From Bacteroidales bacterium (GTDB lineage Bacteria; Bacteroidota; Bacteroidia; Bacteroidales; JACABE01): a stretch of 51,979 nucleotides of DNA. Below are positions 1 through 10,900 of this stretch, piece by piece. The stretch is taken from assembly GCA_023251515.1 (NCBI GenBank), contig JAHEYQ010000034.1, forward strand, positions 1 to 51,979, written 5' to 3'. The notes beneath the pieces are model-generated. The model was not told the origin of the DNA. It was given only the letters and a program-made list of their open reading frames with translations, and made no database searches. Position numbers and translations under genes: made by a program. Within the stretch, counting starts at the first letter, position 1, and every line of letters starts with the position of its first letter.

Positions 1-2706
1 TGCATCCGAAGAATCACGCTGAACCGGATTTCCGACTTCGCTAACCCTTACCAGACAGGTTGTTGATGGCGTATTGGGAACTGTCCAAGTATAACTTCCG
101 TTGTTAGGCGCCGAAGGACTGATGTTTATCCAGCTAGCGCCATTATTTGTAGAATAATCTAAAACCACATTAGAAGTCAGGTAAGAAGCACTAGCCCAGC
201 TAATGGTTCTGGAAGTACCAGCAAACCAGCCTTCAGTACCATTTGGTGTAAGTAAAAATGGTGTTGCTGCAATTATTGTAAAATTGGCATTACTCAAATC
301 TTTTTTACAGGTATTGTTGGCATCTTCAACTCTAACCAAACAATTAACAGAAGGAGTATTGGGAATAGTCCAGTTGTAGGAATTTCCGGTAGTATAATAA
401 CTGTAAGCAATATTACTCCAGTTTGTTCCATTATTGGTAGAATAATAAATATCGTAATAATTGGATACATTGTTAGATGCCCAAGTAATATTTGTAGGAT
501 TCGGATTGGTAACAGAAATAGTTGCAGCCCAGCCGGTATAGCCATAACTGCTTGAAGTCCAAACAAAAGTAAGCTGTCCGGTAGGATTGGAAGCAATTAC
601 CGTACTTGGGCCATAACTACTGTAATATGAGCCAATTAATGGCGATGATGTATTAGGTCCGTTGTAAATATACAATCTGTCGCTGGAAGTATAAGTGCTG
701 AAAGTTGTAAATTCAAACTTGAGCATAGCCCCCGGAATAGCCGGCGTAAAAGTTTTTGTATAACTTTCGTAAGAACTGTAATAACCCGATGAACCGCCGC
801 TATCGTAAAAATATCCAGAAGAAGTTGTTACCGGAGCATTCGACATATTGTAGCTGCTACCAGAAGAAGAAGCGGAAGTAATTGCTTTCCATTGTTCGCC
901 ACCATTTGGAGATAATAAAACAATATTGCTTGAAGCAGCCAAGGTAAAATTGGCATCACTCACGTCTGTTTTTGAAGCATTTGCGGCATCTGTAATTCTG
1001 ATTAAAGAATTATTGGAATTCACATTAGGCAATACACTCCAGGTATAAGTGCATGAAATTGCAGAAGTTGAGTAATTGTTAATAATTGAACTCCAAGTAG
1101 TTCCATTATCGGTAGAATATTCAATTTTGTAAACACCCGAAGTACCGCCGGCTATCCAGGTTATATCACTTGAATTGCAGCCGTATAAATATTCACCGCC
1201 ATTTGGTGATGTTATGGTAATATGAGGAACTATAGTGAATACTGCATTACTCTGATCGTAATTACATGAATTTAAGCGATCTTCCACTTTTATTAAAGCC
1301 GTAGTTGAAGGTGAGTTAGGGACACTCCAATTGTAATTTACATTGGAAGTATTGCTTGTAATCTGAGTCCAGTTGGCACCATTGTCAGTTGAATAAGAAA
1401 TCTTTACAGCTGTAGTTGGTCCACTCATCACATACTGGATAGGATTTGAGTAACCTACTTTCCATTGTTCGCCACCGTTTGGCGAATTTAAAACCACGTT
1501 ATTGGTTCCGGTTATGGTAAACGAACCATCGCTGCGGTCGCTTTTTGAAGCATCAAACAAATCGAAAACTCTAATCATGCAATTTGCTGAAGTAACGTTA
1601 TTTACCGTCCAGCTATAAGTGCAATTGGTTGAAGAAGTAGCATAAGTCTGAACAATGGTGTTCCAGTTTGTTCCGTTATCGGTTGAATATTGTATGGTAT
1701 ATTGTCCTGAAGTATTTCCAGCTGTCCACGCTATGGTTTTTACTTCGCATCCCAGGTAGTTTTCTCCGCCGTTGGGTGAGGTTAAAGTAATGTAAGGAGC
1801 AATAGTAAATACGGCATCACTGATGTCGAAAGCAGCAGGATTGCCAACTTCCGATATTTTTAGCAATGCTCTCGTGGAAGGATTATTGGGCATAACCCAG
1901 GTTTGTGAACCATCATTTGGGGTTGTGGTTAATACACTTAACCAGGTAGCTCCGCTGTCAACAGAATATTCTATTACAACATTTGTTGAAGTATAAGTGG
2001 CGCTATTCCAGGTAATAGTTCTTGAAGTACCTGCTATCCAGCTTTCACCCCCGTTTGGAGTTGTAACTGTTGGTAAGGCCGGACTGATGATAAATAAATT
2101 ATTACTTTTGTCGGTCATACAGGCATTGCTGTAATCGGTAATTCTGACCAAAGAAATTGCAGATGGAGTGTTAGGAACAGTCCAAGCATAAATTCCTGAA
2201 GTTGTATTGTATGCAGAAACAATTGTTGTCCAGGTAGAACCTGCATTGATTGAATACTCCAGATTGTAATTATTGGAAGTTCCTGTAGCAGTCCAACTGA
2301 TATTTTTTGCTGTTAATCCCTGCCAGGTTTCACCACCATTGGGTGAGGTAAGAATCAATGGTCCGATTACCGTAAAAACAGCATTACTTACATCCGAAAT
2401 ATTTGGGTTATTAGCATCATAAACCCTAACAATACAGTTTGTTGAAGATACATTCGGAACTGTCCACGAATAACTTCCACTGCTGGTGTTGTAATAACTG
2501 GCTATAGAAGTCCAGTTGGTTCCACCATTAGTGGAATAATCTATTGAATAATAGTTTGATGTACCCGAAGCTGTCCATGTAATGCTTTTCTGTGTACAGC
2601 CTGGCCATGACTCACCACCATTTGGCGAAGTAAGTGTAATTGTTTGCGTATTAGCTATTAAGCTGATTAGTAACGCTGCAATAAAAAAGAATAACGTCTT
2701 TTTCAT
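1..2706 (-). CDS. Giant SPNGGE-repeat secreted protein with CUB-like insertion (partial, C-terminus off the window)
   Basis: The frame is open from an ATG at 2706 to the window edge (902 codons) with no stop, so the C-terminus is missing. Residues 1-22 form a signal peptide (MKKTLFFFIAALLISLIANT). The rest is about eight tandem domains of roughly 95 residues. Each begins with S/T-PNGGE-W and contains I-x-W-x-(S/A)-G, YS-(T/V)-(D/N)-G-G-x-W, a (W/Y)-x-(V/I)-P segment and a D-x-S-(D/N)-x-x-F-T-I end. This resembles the Ser/Thr-rich Kre9/KNH-type Ig-like fold. Near residues 621-731 one domain is interrupted by a CUB-like module with DRLYIYNGPN and TGQLTFVW motifs. The protein is a close paralogue of the giant gene at 4921-12708 and is expected to be a cell-surface adhesin or matrix protein. 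A T9SS tail is likely but lies outside the window. Confidence 0.85.
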   Translation of the reverse strand, partial: MKKTLFFFIAALLISLIANTQTITLTSPNGGESWPGCTQKSITWTASGTSNYYSIDYSTNGGTNWTSIASYYNTSSGSYSWTVPNVSSTNCIVRVYDANNPNISDVSNAVFTVIGPLILTSPNGGETWQGLTAKNISWTATGTSNNYNLEYSINAGSTWTTIVSAYNTTSGIYAWTVPNTPSAISLVRITDYSNACMTDKSNNLFIISPALPTVTTPNGGESWIAGTSRTITWNSATYTSTNVVIEYSVDSGATWLSVLTTTPNDGSQTWVMPNNPSTRALLKISEVGNPAAFDISDAVFTIAPYITLTSPNGGENYLGCEVKTIAWTAGNTSGQYTIQYSTDNGTNWNTIVQTYATSSTNCTYSWTVNNVTSANCMIRVFDLFDASKSDRSDGSFTITGTNNVVLNSPNGGEQWKVGYSNPIQYVMSGPTTAVKISYSTDNGANWTQITSNTSNVNYNWSVPNSPSTTALIKVEDRLNSCNYDQSNAVFTIVPHITITSPNGGEYLYGCNSSDITWIAGGTSGVYKIEYSTDNGTTWSSIINNYSTSAISCTYTWSVLPNVNSNNSLIRITDAANASKTDVSDANFTLAASSNIVLLSPNGGEQWKAITSASSSGSSYNMSNAPVTTSSGYFYDSGGSSGYYSSYESYTKTFTPAIPGAMLKFEFTTFSTYTSSDRLYIYNGPNTSSPLIGSYYSSYGPSTVIASNPTGQLTFVWTSSSYGYTGWAATISVTNPNPTNITWASNNVSNYYDIYYSTNNGTNWSNIAYSYYTTGNSYNWTIPNTPSVNCLVRVEDANNTCKKDLSNANFTIIAATPFLLTPNGTEGWFAGTSRTISWASASYLTSNVVLDYSTNNGASWINISPSAPNNGSYTWTVPNTPSTTCLVRVSEVGNPVQRDSSDA

Positions 2707-2734
2707 AAGTGTTTTTATTAGTATTTTTTTTTTT

Positions 2735-2813
2735 AATCTGCCAGATTTGTGTTTTTAAGTTCTGTTTAAATTTGATTTATTGTTGGAACTTACTGTTTGA
2801 AATCTGGCAGATT
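2735..2813. repeat. Inverted repeat between two surface-protein genes
   Basis: AATCTGCCAGATTT at 2735-2748 is repeated in inverted orientation as AAATCTGGCAGATT at 2800-2813, about 50 bases apart. Each arm is itself nearly palindromic (ATCTG-C/G-CAGAT). No T-tract follows either arm on the minus strand, so a simple terminator is less likely than an intergenic palindromic repeat. It fills the gap between the stop at 2829 and the start at 2706. Confidence 0.6.
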
Positions 2814-2828
2814 TCATATTTAATTATT

Positions 2829-4859
2829 TTAATTTTTTACAAATTTACTTTGCAATATTTCCTTATCGCTTTGTACTTTAATTATATAAATTCCTTTGGC
2901 AAAAACAGATATATCTAATTGTGTTTTTACTTCACTAATATTCTGATGCAGTAGTTGTTTGCTCTGTATATCATAAATGCTTACTGTAGTATTTTGTAGC
3001 TTTTGTAGTTGGCTGAGGTTAAGCGTTAGAGTATTATTGGCAGGGTTTGGGTAGAGGTGTAATTGGGTGTTTTGTGTTGTTTCATTTATTCCTACAAAAT
3101 CAGATAATGGGCGTTTCCAGATTCCCTTACTTCTTGTAATTGCATATAAATACAAACTATCTTTAGCTAAAGACTCTATAAAATAATTGGCTAATCCTAT
3201 TGGTATCCAATTTGCTCCATTATTATTGGTTAAATAAATACCTTTTTCAGTAGCTGCAAATATATTCAAATCAATTTTTAATAATGCAGTAATGATACTA
3301 TCAGTTAAACCATTATTAATTCCAGACCAACTTATTCCACTATCTGACGAAATATAAGCTCCTCGAAAAGTACCAGCAATTATTTCATTTCCATTTACGA
3401 TAATAGAACTAAAACCAGAATAAGGAGGTAATGATGTATTTATAATTGTCCAATTGTTACCATTATCTGAAGTAGTGTAAAAATTACCTGAAAACGTTCC
3501 AGCATACATATTATTACCAGATGAAGCAAAACAATTTACCAGCTCGTTTGCTGGAATTCCTGAATTTGCATTAGTCCAGTTTAAACCATTGTTTGAACTT
3601 AAAAACACTCCTCCATAAGTTCCTAAAAATATATTGTTATTATCAACAAAAATAGACTTTATATCTTTACACCCTGAGCAAGTCATCAAGCCTGAATTCA
3701 TTAAATTCCAAACACTATCGCCAATAATTTGTGTAGATAATCCTGAAAGATATGTACCAACTAAAACAAAATTATCTTTACTGGCTAATGTAGAAATTCC
3801 GTCACCTGCATGAAATCCTGATGTTTGAGATGACCAGCTGTTTCCCATGTCTTTTGATAAGAAAATATCAGCATCATATGCTGAATATATATAATTAGAA
3901 TTTATTATTAAATCATTATTATAACCAGAAATTATAAGACCATTATTTTTCGGAATCCAATTAATACCTTGGTCTATAGTCTGAAAGACACCTTTATCAC
4001 TTATTGCTGCAAAGAAATTATTTCCACTTGAAACTATTGAATTTATATTATCAACATTGCCATAAAAAAGGGAATCAATAGAAGACCAGTTCAATCCATT
4101 ATCTGTTGATACAAAAACATCCGAAAATGTTTCTGCAAAAATATAATTTCCATTAATTTTAATTGAGAAAATCATAGGCATATTTGCTAATCCAAGAACA
4201 GACCAATTATAACCATTATTCTGCGAAACAAATATACCATTACTTGTAGCAGCATATATAATATTTCCTTCTTTTTCAAAAGAGTTTATAAAACTAATTG
4301 GAGAAGAACTAATGTAAATTGTATCCCAACTTATTCCATTATTAAATGATCTGTGAATTATTCCTCCATAACAACCTGCTATTATACAACTATCTGTTTT
4401 AATTAAAGACATTACATTACTATTATAATTTGTTTGTATCCAATTGTTTCCGTTATCTGAAGAAATGAATAATCCATTATTTGTAGCTGCATAAAAATTG
4501 CTATCTTTAATAATTACAGAATTTATCTGAATATTAGGATTGCCAATATCAATTAAAGTCCAATTAATCAGTAAATTTGAGGTGTAGTATATTTTATTAC
4601 TTAATTTAACAATGTAATAATTATCACAAATAAAAAATTTATCAAAAATATAATTCTGAGGTAAGCTGTCAAATTGAGTCCAATTATTTCCATCATTAAT
4701 TGTAAAGTATAGTCCATTACTTTTTAAAGCGAAAATAGTATCTCCTTTAATTTTTAATTCTTTTATTTGCCCCCCAAATGGTCCATTGCATTGTTGCCAT
4801 TGCCCCTTTGCAATACATCCGATCAGCATCACAATCATTAAAATGTAAATCTTTTTCAT
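2829..4859 (-). CDS. Asp-box (BNR/YCF48/sortilin-like) beta-propeller protein with T9SS sorting domain
   Basis: This 676-residue secreted protein has a signal peptide at residues 1-19 (MKKIYILMIVMLIGCIAKGQ) and about twelve Asp-box repeats of the form S-x-(D/N)-x-G-x-(N/S)-W, for example SSDNGNNW, STDNGLNW and TSDNGNNW, spaced 40-50 residues apart. That number suggests one or two beta-propellers of the sialidase/sortilin/YCF48 type. Residues about 592-676 are a type A T9SS sorting tail (LYPNPANNTL, then GIYIIKVQ and a basic end). No catalytic sialidase residues can be assigned, so binding or structural function is more likely than hydrolysis. It lies between two giant repeat proteins on the same strand, separated from each by a short palindromic spacer, so the three may be a secreted set. 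Confidence 0.85.
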   Translation of the reverse strand: MKKIYILMIVMLIGCIAKGQWQQCNGPFGGQIKELKIKGDTIFALKSNGLYFTINDGNNWTQFDSLPQNYIFDKFFICDNYYIVKLSNKIYYTSNLLINWTLIDIGNPNIQINSVIIKDSNFYAATNNGLFISSDNGNNWIQTNYNSNVMSLIKTDSCIIAGCYGGIIHRSFNNGISWDTIYISSSPISFINSFEKEGNIIYAATSNGIFVSQNNGYNWSVLGLANMPMIFSIKINGNYIFAETFSDVFVSTDNGLNWSSIDSLFYGNVDNINSIVSSGNNFFAAISDKGVFQTIDQGINWIPKNNGLIISGYNNDLIINSNYIYSAYDADIFLSKDMGNSWSSQTSGFHAGDGISTLASKDNFVLVGTYLSGLSTQIIGDSVWNLMNSGLMTCSGCKDIKSIFVDNNNIFLGTYGGVFLSSNNGLNWTNANSGIPANELVNCFASSGNNMYAGTFSGNFYTTSDNGNNWTIINTSLPPYSGFSSIIVNGNEIIAGTFRGAYISSDSGISWSGINNGLTDSIITALLKIDLNIFAATEKGIYLTNNNGANWIPIGLANYFIESLAKDSLYLYAITRSKGIWKRPLSDFVGINETTQNTQLHLYPNPANNTLTLNLSQLQKLQNTTVSIYDIQSKQLLHQNISEVKTQLDISVFAKGIYIIKVQSDKEILQSKFVKN

Positions 4860-4880
4860 ATTTTTTTGTGTTATTATCTA

Positions 4881-4910
4881 ACCCTGACAGGGTTTCAAAC
4901 CCTGTCAGGG
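4881..4910. repeat. Perfect palindromic intergenic repeat (CCCTGACAGGG hairpin)
   Basis: CCCTGACAGGGTTT and AAACCCTGTCAGGG form a 14-bp perfect inverted repeat with a 2-base loop, and each half is itself a near-palindrome. It lies 10 bases past the stop of the giant repeat gene (4921) and 21 bases before the propeller gene start (4859). No T-tract follows on the minus strand. It resembles short palindromic repeats found between genes in many Bacteroidota genomes; it could also stabilise the 3' end of the upstream message. Confidence 0.7.
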
Positions 4911-4920
4911 CTATTGTTAA

Positions 4921-7900
4921 CTATCTGATTAAAATCAATTTTCTGTTTGCAATAAAATCTCCTGCCTGCATTTTCAACAAATAATTTCCATTGCTTAATG
5001 CTTTGTTATGCTGATTCTTACCATTCCAATTTAAGCTGTGTGTTCCTTTGCTGTAATTACCACTGAAATTATAAACTTCTTCGCCCAATAAATTGTAAAT
5101 CACCAGACTTACTTTCTGATTTTCAAGTAAATTAAATGTTATAACTGTATTTTCAGAAAATGGATTTGGTGAATTCTGCAACAGATAATAAGATTCTTTA
5201 TTTATATCAGTAACTGATGTTGAACTGTTTAATGTAATATTTGCCGAAGTTGTAACAATTGTCAATTGGTCTAAATTGCTGTTGTATGCTTCAGCTGCAG
5301 TAATTGCAGAATTGATTTCAACCGGAGAATATACATTTACCTGATTAATTACTTTTAATTTCAGCGTAAATACGATGCTTCCGTCTGCAAGACTTTGTCC
5401 GTTAGCATTTTCTGTACTCCACAAAGCGGTTATTTTTCCTGAAGAAACCTGGTTGGTTCCGTAATTTCCGGTCAAAGCATTGTTATCAATTCCGACAAAT
5501 TCAAAATCATTTGGATTCCAATTCATGGTGAATTGATAGCCGCTGATATTGTTGAAGTTACTTACTTTTACCGGAATACTGATAATATCTCCTGCAACTG
5601 CATTCTGGTCAGCCAAATCGAAATTTAGAGTTGTTGCAATTTGCGATTTGGATGTATTCGGATTCCAGCTATTATTTACATCTCCCAGTTTTATTGCCAC
5701 AAAATTCTGATCGGTCAAATTTGCTGCACTGCTGTATGAACGGCTATTTTCGTATGGAAATGGCTGTTGTGGATTGCTGAAAACATAATCAGAATTTACA
5801 AATTTCCAGATTTCATTAGCAGGATAATTACTTGACATTTGCAGAATGAGTGACTTGATTAGCAATATATCCATATTGGTTACATTACCGGATTGATTTA
5901 CATCAGCTGCAATTACTTTATATGCAGAATTCAGTGGCAGAATATTAAGTATATGTCGTTGAATCATAATTAAATCCAGTGTTGATAATCCGCTGAGTGC
6001 AGTTATGTCGTTGCCTTTTGAAGGGGTAATGGTGTAAGCATTTCCCTGTAAAACATTAAAATTGTAAATTCCATTAACAGATGTTGTTAAAGAATCATTT
6101 AAGCCTGAACCGCTGATCTTTAATTTTACATTATTCATTAAATAATTCTGTTCGGTTTTAACATTGCCTGAAATATTTACAGTATTTGAAATAGATGTAA
6201 CATTCACATTTACAATAGCTGATGGACTTTGACAACTGTTTACAGTAGCTTTTACAGAATAAACTCCGTTTAAAGCCTGGGTTGCATTGGGTATAACCGG
6301 ATTTTGTTGTACTGAAGTAAATCCGTTAGGTCCTGTCCATGCATAAGTTGCATTAGGAATGGTACTTGCTGTTAATTCTAAAGTTCCGTTTAATGAAACA
6401 GGTGAGTTACTGCTTGCAACTGGTGCTGAAGGTAACGGATTGGCGATTACACCAATGCTGTTAGAAACTGCTGCACAACCTGCATTTGTTACGGTTACGT
6501 AATAAAATCCGCTTGAAGAAACTGTAATGGATTGTGTGGTCTGACCACCCGGATACCATACATTTCCGCTAGTACTTGAAGATGTTAATATTACATTTCC
6601 TCCGGCACAGAATGTTGTTGCTCCGTTTGCAGAAATAGAAGCCGTTACACTTTGATTTATTGTAAAGAAATTAGTACTTAAATCAATTGTACTCCAGTTG
6701 TTTGCATCTTTTATTCTGATTTTGCATTTTGTAGAAGAAATATTGGGTACATTCCACGAAAAAGTACCGCTTAAAGTGCTGTAATTACTTATAATAGAAT
6801 TCCATGTTAAACCACTGTCGGCTGTATATTCAAGTATGTAATTACCTGAAGCTCCGCTTGAAGTCCAGTTAATGTTCTGTGTTGAACATCCATTTAAAAT
6901 TTCACCTCCATTCGGGCTGGAAATATTAACAATCGGTGCAGGCAAACCAATAGCAAATGAATTGTCACTTTTATCGAGTTTACAACTATTAATAAAATCG
7001 GTAACTCTTACCAGACAATTAGATGATGATGATGCAGGTACAAGCCATGTGTAAGCATTTGCCGGAATATTCTGATTATAAACGATATTGGTCCAGGTAC
7101 TTCCGCCATTTATAGAATAATCTATGCTGTAATAACTCGAAGATCCGATGGCAGTCCAACTGATGCTTTGGTTCGTTCCCGGTTGTAAACTTTCACCTCC
7201 GTTAGGCGTATTGATTACAATTGCAGGAGTTATGGTAAATGTGGCATCACTGATATCTGTTTTTAAAGGATACGAATTATCTGTAATTCTGATTAAACAT
7301 TGTGTTGATGGTAAATTTGGAATCGTCCAGTCGTAGGTATTATTTGACCCCGAAGAACTATGGCTGCTGATGATGGTAGTCCAGCTTTGTCCGTTATTTA
7401 TAGAATATTCAATTTTGTAACTTCCCGAACCTCCGCCTGTATTCCATTTGATAGTAGTTTGTGTACAAACTCTCCAATCTTCTAATCCATTATCTCCATT
7501 AGGTGAAGTAATTACCAAGCCTGGTTTAATGCTGAAAACCGCATTGCTGATATCGAAGTTAGCCGGATTATTATACTCATTTACTTTTATCAGACATTTA
7601 TTTGAGAAATTATTTGGTACATTCCATGAATAACTTCCATTATTGTTAGTAACCCAAGCTATTGGCAACCAGGTAGCCCCGCTGTCAACAGAATAACTCA
7701 GGCTTACATAACTGGCATAAAAATATTCACTGGTCCAGTTTATGCTATATGTTGACCCATAATATAATGATTCTCCGCCATTTGGTGAAGTAAGTTGTGG
7801 TATTCCGGGAACAATTGAGAAATTTGCATTGCTGATGTCTTTAATACATGAATTATCGTAATCCACAACTTTTATCTGACAAGCTGTTGCCGGTGTATTT

Positions 7901-10900
7901 GGGATGCTCCAGTTGATATTCTGGCTATAAGTGTATGATGATATTGAGTTCCAGTTTGTTCCGTTGTTTAATGAATAATATACATAAAATCTGCTTGATG
8001 TATTTGCAGATACCCAGTTGATATTCTGTGTAGTACCAGCCTGCCAGAGTTCACCGCCATTCGGAGAATTGATAATGATATCATCGTTTTGTTTCAATGT
8101 AAATACAACATCGCTTGAATCCTTTACATTTGCATTGTTGTAATCCTGTACTTTAATCAGGCAATTATTGGAAGTTGTTACATCTGCTACCTGAGACCAG
8201 CTATAAGAAGATGATGATGAATTTGTAATGAAATTCCATGTATTGCCATTATTTACAGAATAATACAAAGCAAAGCTTCCGGATGTTCCACCAGACGACC
8301 ATGTAATTGATTTAGATGTGCAACCTTCCCAAAGTTCGCCACCGTTTGGTGAAGTTACAATAATAAATGGAGGCAAAATTTTGAAATTTACACCACTTTC
8401 ATCAAAAACTGTTGGATTATTGTATTCACTGATTCGGAATTTGCATTGTAATGAATTGATATTTGGCAAAGTCCAGTTATAACTACCATCATTTTCGGTT
8501 GGTGTAACCACTGTTGACCAGGTTGTTCCACCATCGGAAGAAAATTCTATTTTTACAAAGCTTGAACTCAGATATCCGCTTGTCCACTGAATATTGATGG
8601 CATTATTGGCATAAGTTGTAACATTTGAATTTGGATAACTAACCGTAATATAAGGCTGTGGAGGTGCAATGGTAAAAGTGGCATTGCTCACATCCTGAAT
8701 ACAACTGTTGTCATAATCAACCACTCTTACCAGACTATTTGTGTTTGGCGAATTTGGAATTGTCCAGTTTACATAAGTAGAATAAGTGTATGAATTGATA
8801 GAATTCCACGTGCTTCCACCATTGGTTGAATAATAAGTATAAAATCTGCTAGAAGTTGGTTCAGTTACCCAACTGATAGTTTTTGAAGTTCCTACTTCCC
8901 AACTTTCGCCACCATTTGGCGAAGTAATGATAATATCGTTGTTTTTAATCAAAGTAAAAGTTAAATCACTTGAATCTTTGATATTTGAATTGCTGTAATC
9001 CTGTACTTTAATCAAGCAATTGTTTGAAGTTGTTACATCAGCTACCTGAGACCAGCTATATGAAGAAGATGATGAGTTTGCTAAGAAATTCCATGTATTG
9101 CCATTATTTACAGAATAATACAAAGCAAAACTTCCTGATGTACCTCCCGATGTCCATGTGATTGCTTTTGCAGAACATCCTTTCCATTGTTCGCCACCAT
9201 TTGGTGATGTAACCGTAATAAATGGCGGAACAATTTTAAATGCGATATCACTCATGTCATAAACTGCCGGATTATTGTATTCACTGACACGGAATTTGCA
9301 ATTTAATGAAATGATATTTGGTAAAGTCCAGTTATAGCTTCCGTCATTTTCGGTTGGAGTTACTACTGTTGACCAAGTTGATCCACCGTCTGATGTAAAT
9401 TCAATTTTTACAAAACTGGAACTTAAATAGCCGCTAGTCCATTGAATATTGATGGCATTATTGGCATAAGTGGTATAATTTGAATTTGGATAACTAACCG
9501 TAATATAAGGCTGTGGAGGTGCAATAGTAAAAGTGGCATTGCTCAAATCTTCAATACAACTATTGCTGTAATCCTGAACTCTGATAAGTGAAGTGGTATT
9601 TGGATTATTGGGAATAGTCCATGTATAAGAAGTTGTATAAATATTATTCGATAGAGTTGTCCAACTATTTCCTCCGTTAACAGAATAATATAATCTGAAT
9701 TGGTTTGATGAAGGTTCAGATACCCAGCTAACTGTTTTTGAAGTACCCACTTCCCAACTTTCGCCACCATTTGGCGAAGTGATGATAATGTCGTTGTTTT
9801 TAATCAAAGTAAAAGTCAAATCACTTGAATCTTTGATATTTGAATTGCTGTAATCCTGTACTTTAATCAGGCAATTATTGGAAGTTGTTACATCAGCTAC
9901 TTGTGACCAACTATAAGAAGAAGAGGATGAGTTTGTTATGAAACTCCATGTATTGCCATTATTTACAGAATAATACAAAGCAAAACTTCCTGATGTACCT
10001 CCCGATGTCCATGTGATTGCTTTTGCAGAACATCCTTTCCATTGTTCCCCACCATTTGGTGATGTAACCGTAATAAATGGCGGAACAATTTTAAATGCAA
10101 CATCACTCATGTCATAAACAGCAGGATTATTGTATTCACTGACACGGAATTTGCAATTTAATGAATTGATATTTGGCAAAGTCCAGTTATAGCTTCCGTC
10201 ATTTTCGGTTGGAGTTACTACTGTTGACCACGTTGCTCCACCGTCTGATGTAAATTCAATTTTTACAAAACTGGAACTTAAATAGCCGCTAGTCCATTGA
10301 ATATTGATGGAATTATTGGCATAAGTCGTAATATTTGAATTTGGATAACTAACAGTAATATAAGGCTGTGGAGGTGCAATGGTAAAAGTGGCATTGCTCA
10401 CATCCTGAATACAACTGTTGTCATAATCAATCACTCTTACCAGACTATTTGTGTTTGGCGAATTTGGAATTGACCAGTTTACATAAGTAGAATAAGTGTA
10501 TGAATTGATAGAGTTCCACGTGCTTCCGCCATTGGTTGAATAATAAGTATAATAACGGGTAGAAGTTGGTTCAGATACCCAGCTGATGGTTTTAGAAGTA
10601 CCCACTTCCCAACTTTCGCCACCATTAGGTGAAGTGATGATAATATCGTTGTTTTTAATCAAAGTAAAAGTCAAATCGCTTGAATCCTTAACATTTGCAT
10701 TGCTATAATCCTGTACTTTAATCAGGCAATTATTGGAAGTTGCTACATCAGCCACCTGAGACCAGCTATATGAAGAAGATGATGAGTTTGCTAAGAAATT
10801 CCATGTGAAACCATTATTTACAGAATAATACAAAGCAAAACTTCCTGATGTTCCACCCGATGTCCATGTGATTGCTTTTGTAGAACATCCTTTCCATTGT

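Noticed and set aside
294..596. Minus-strand 100-codon frame within the first repeat protein
   Set aside because: It is an out-of-frame shadow; the repeat-protein frame runs open through the region.
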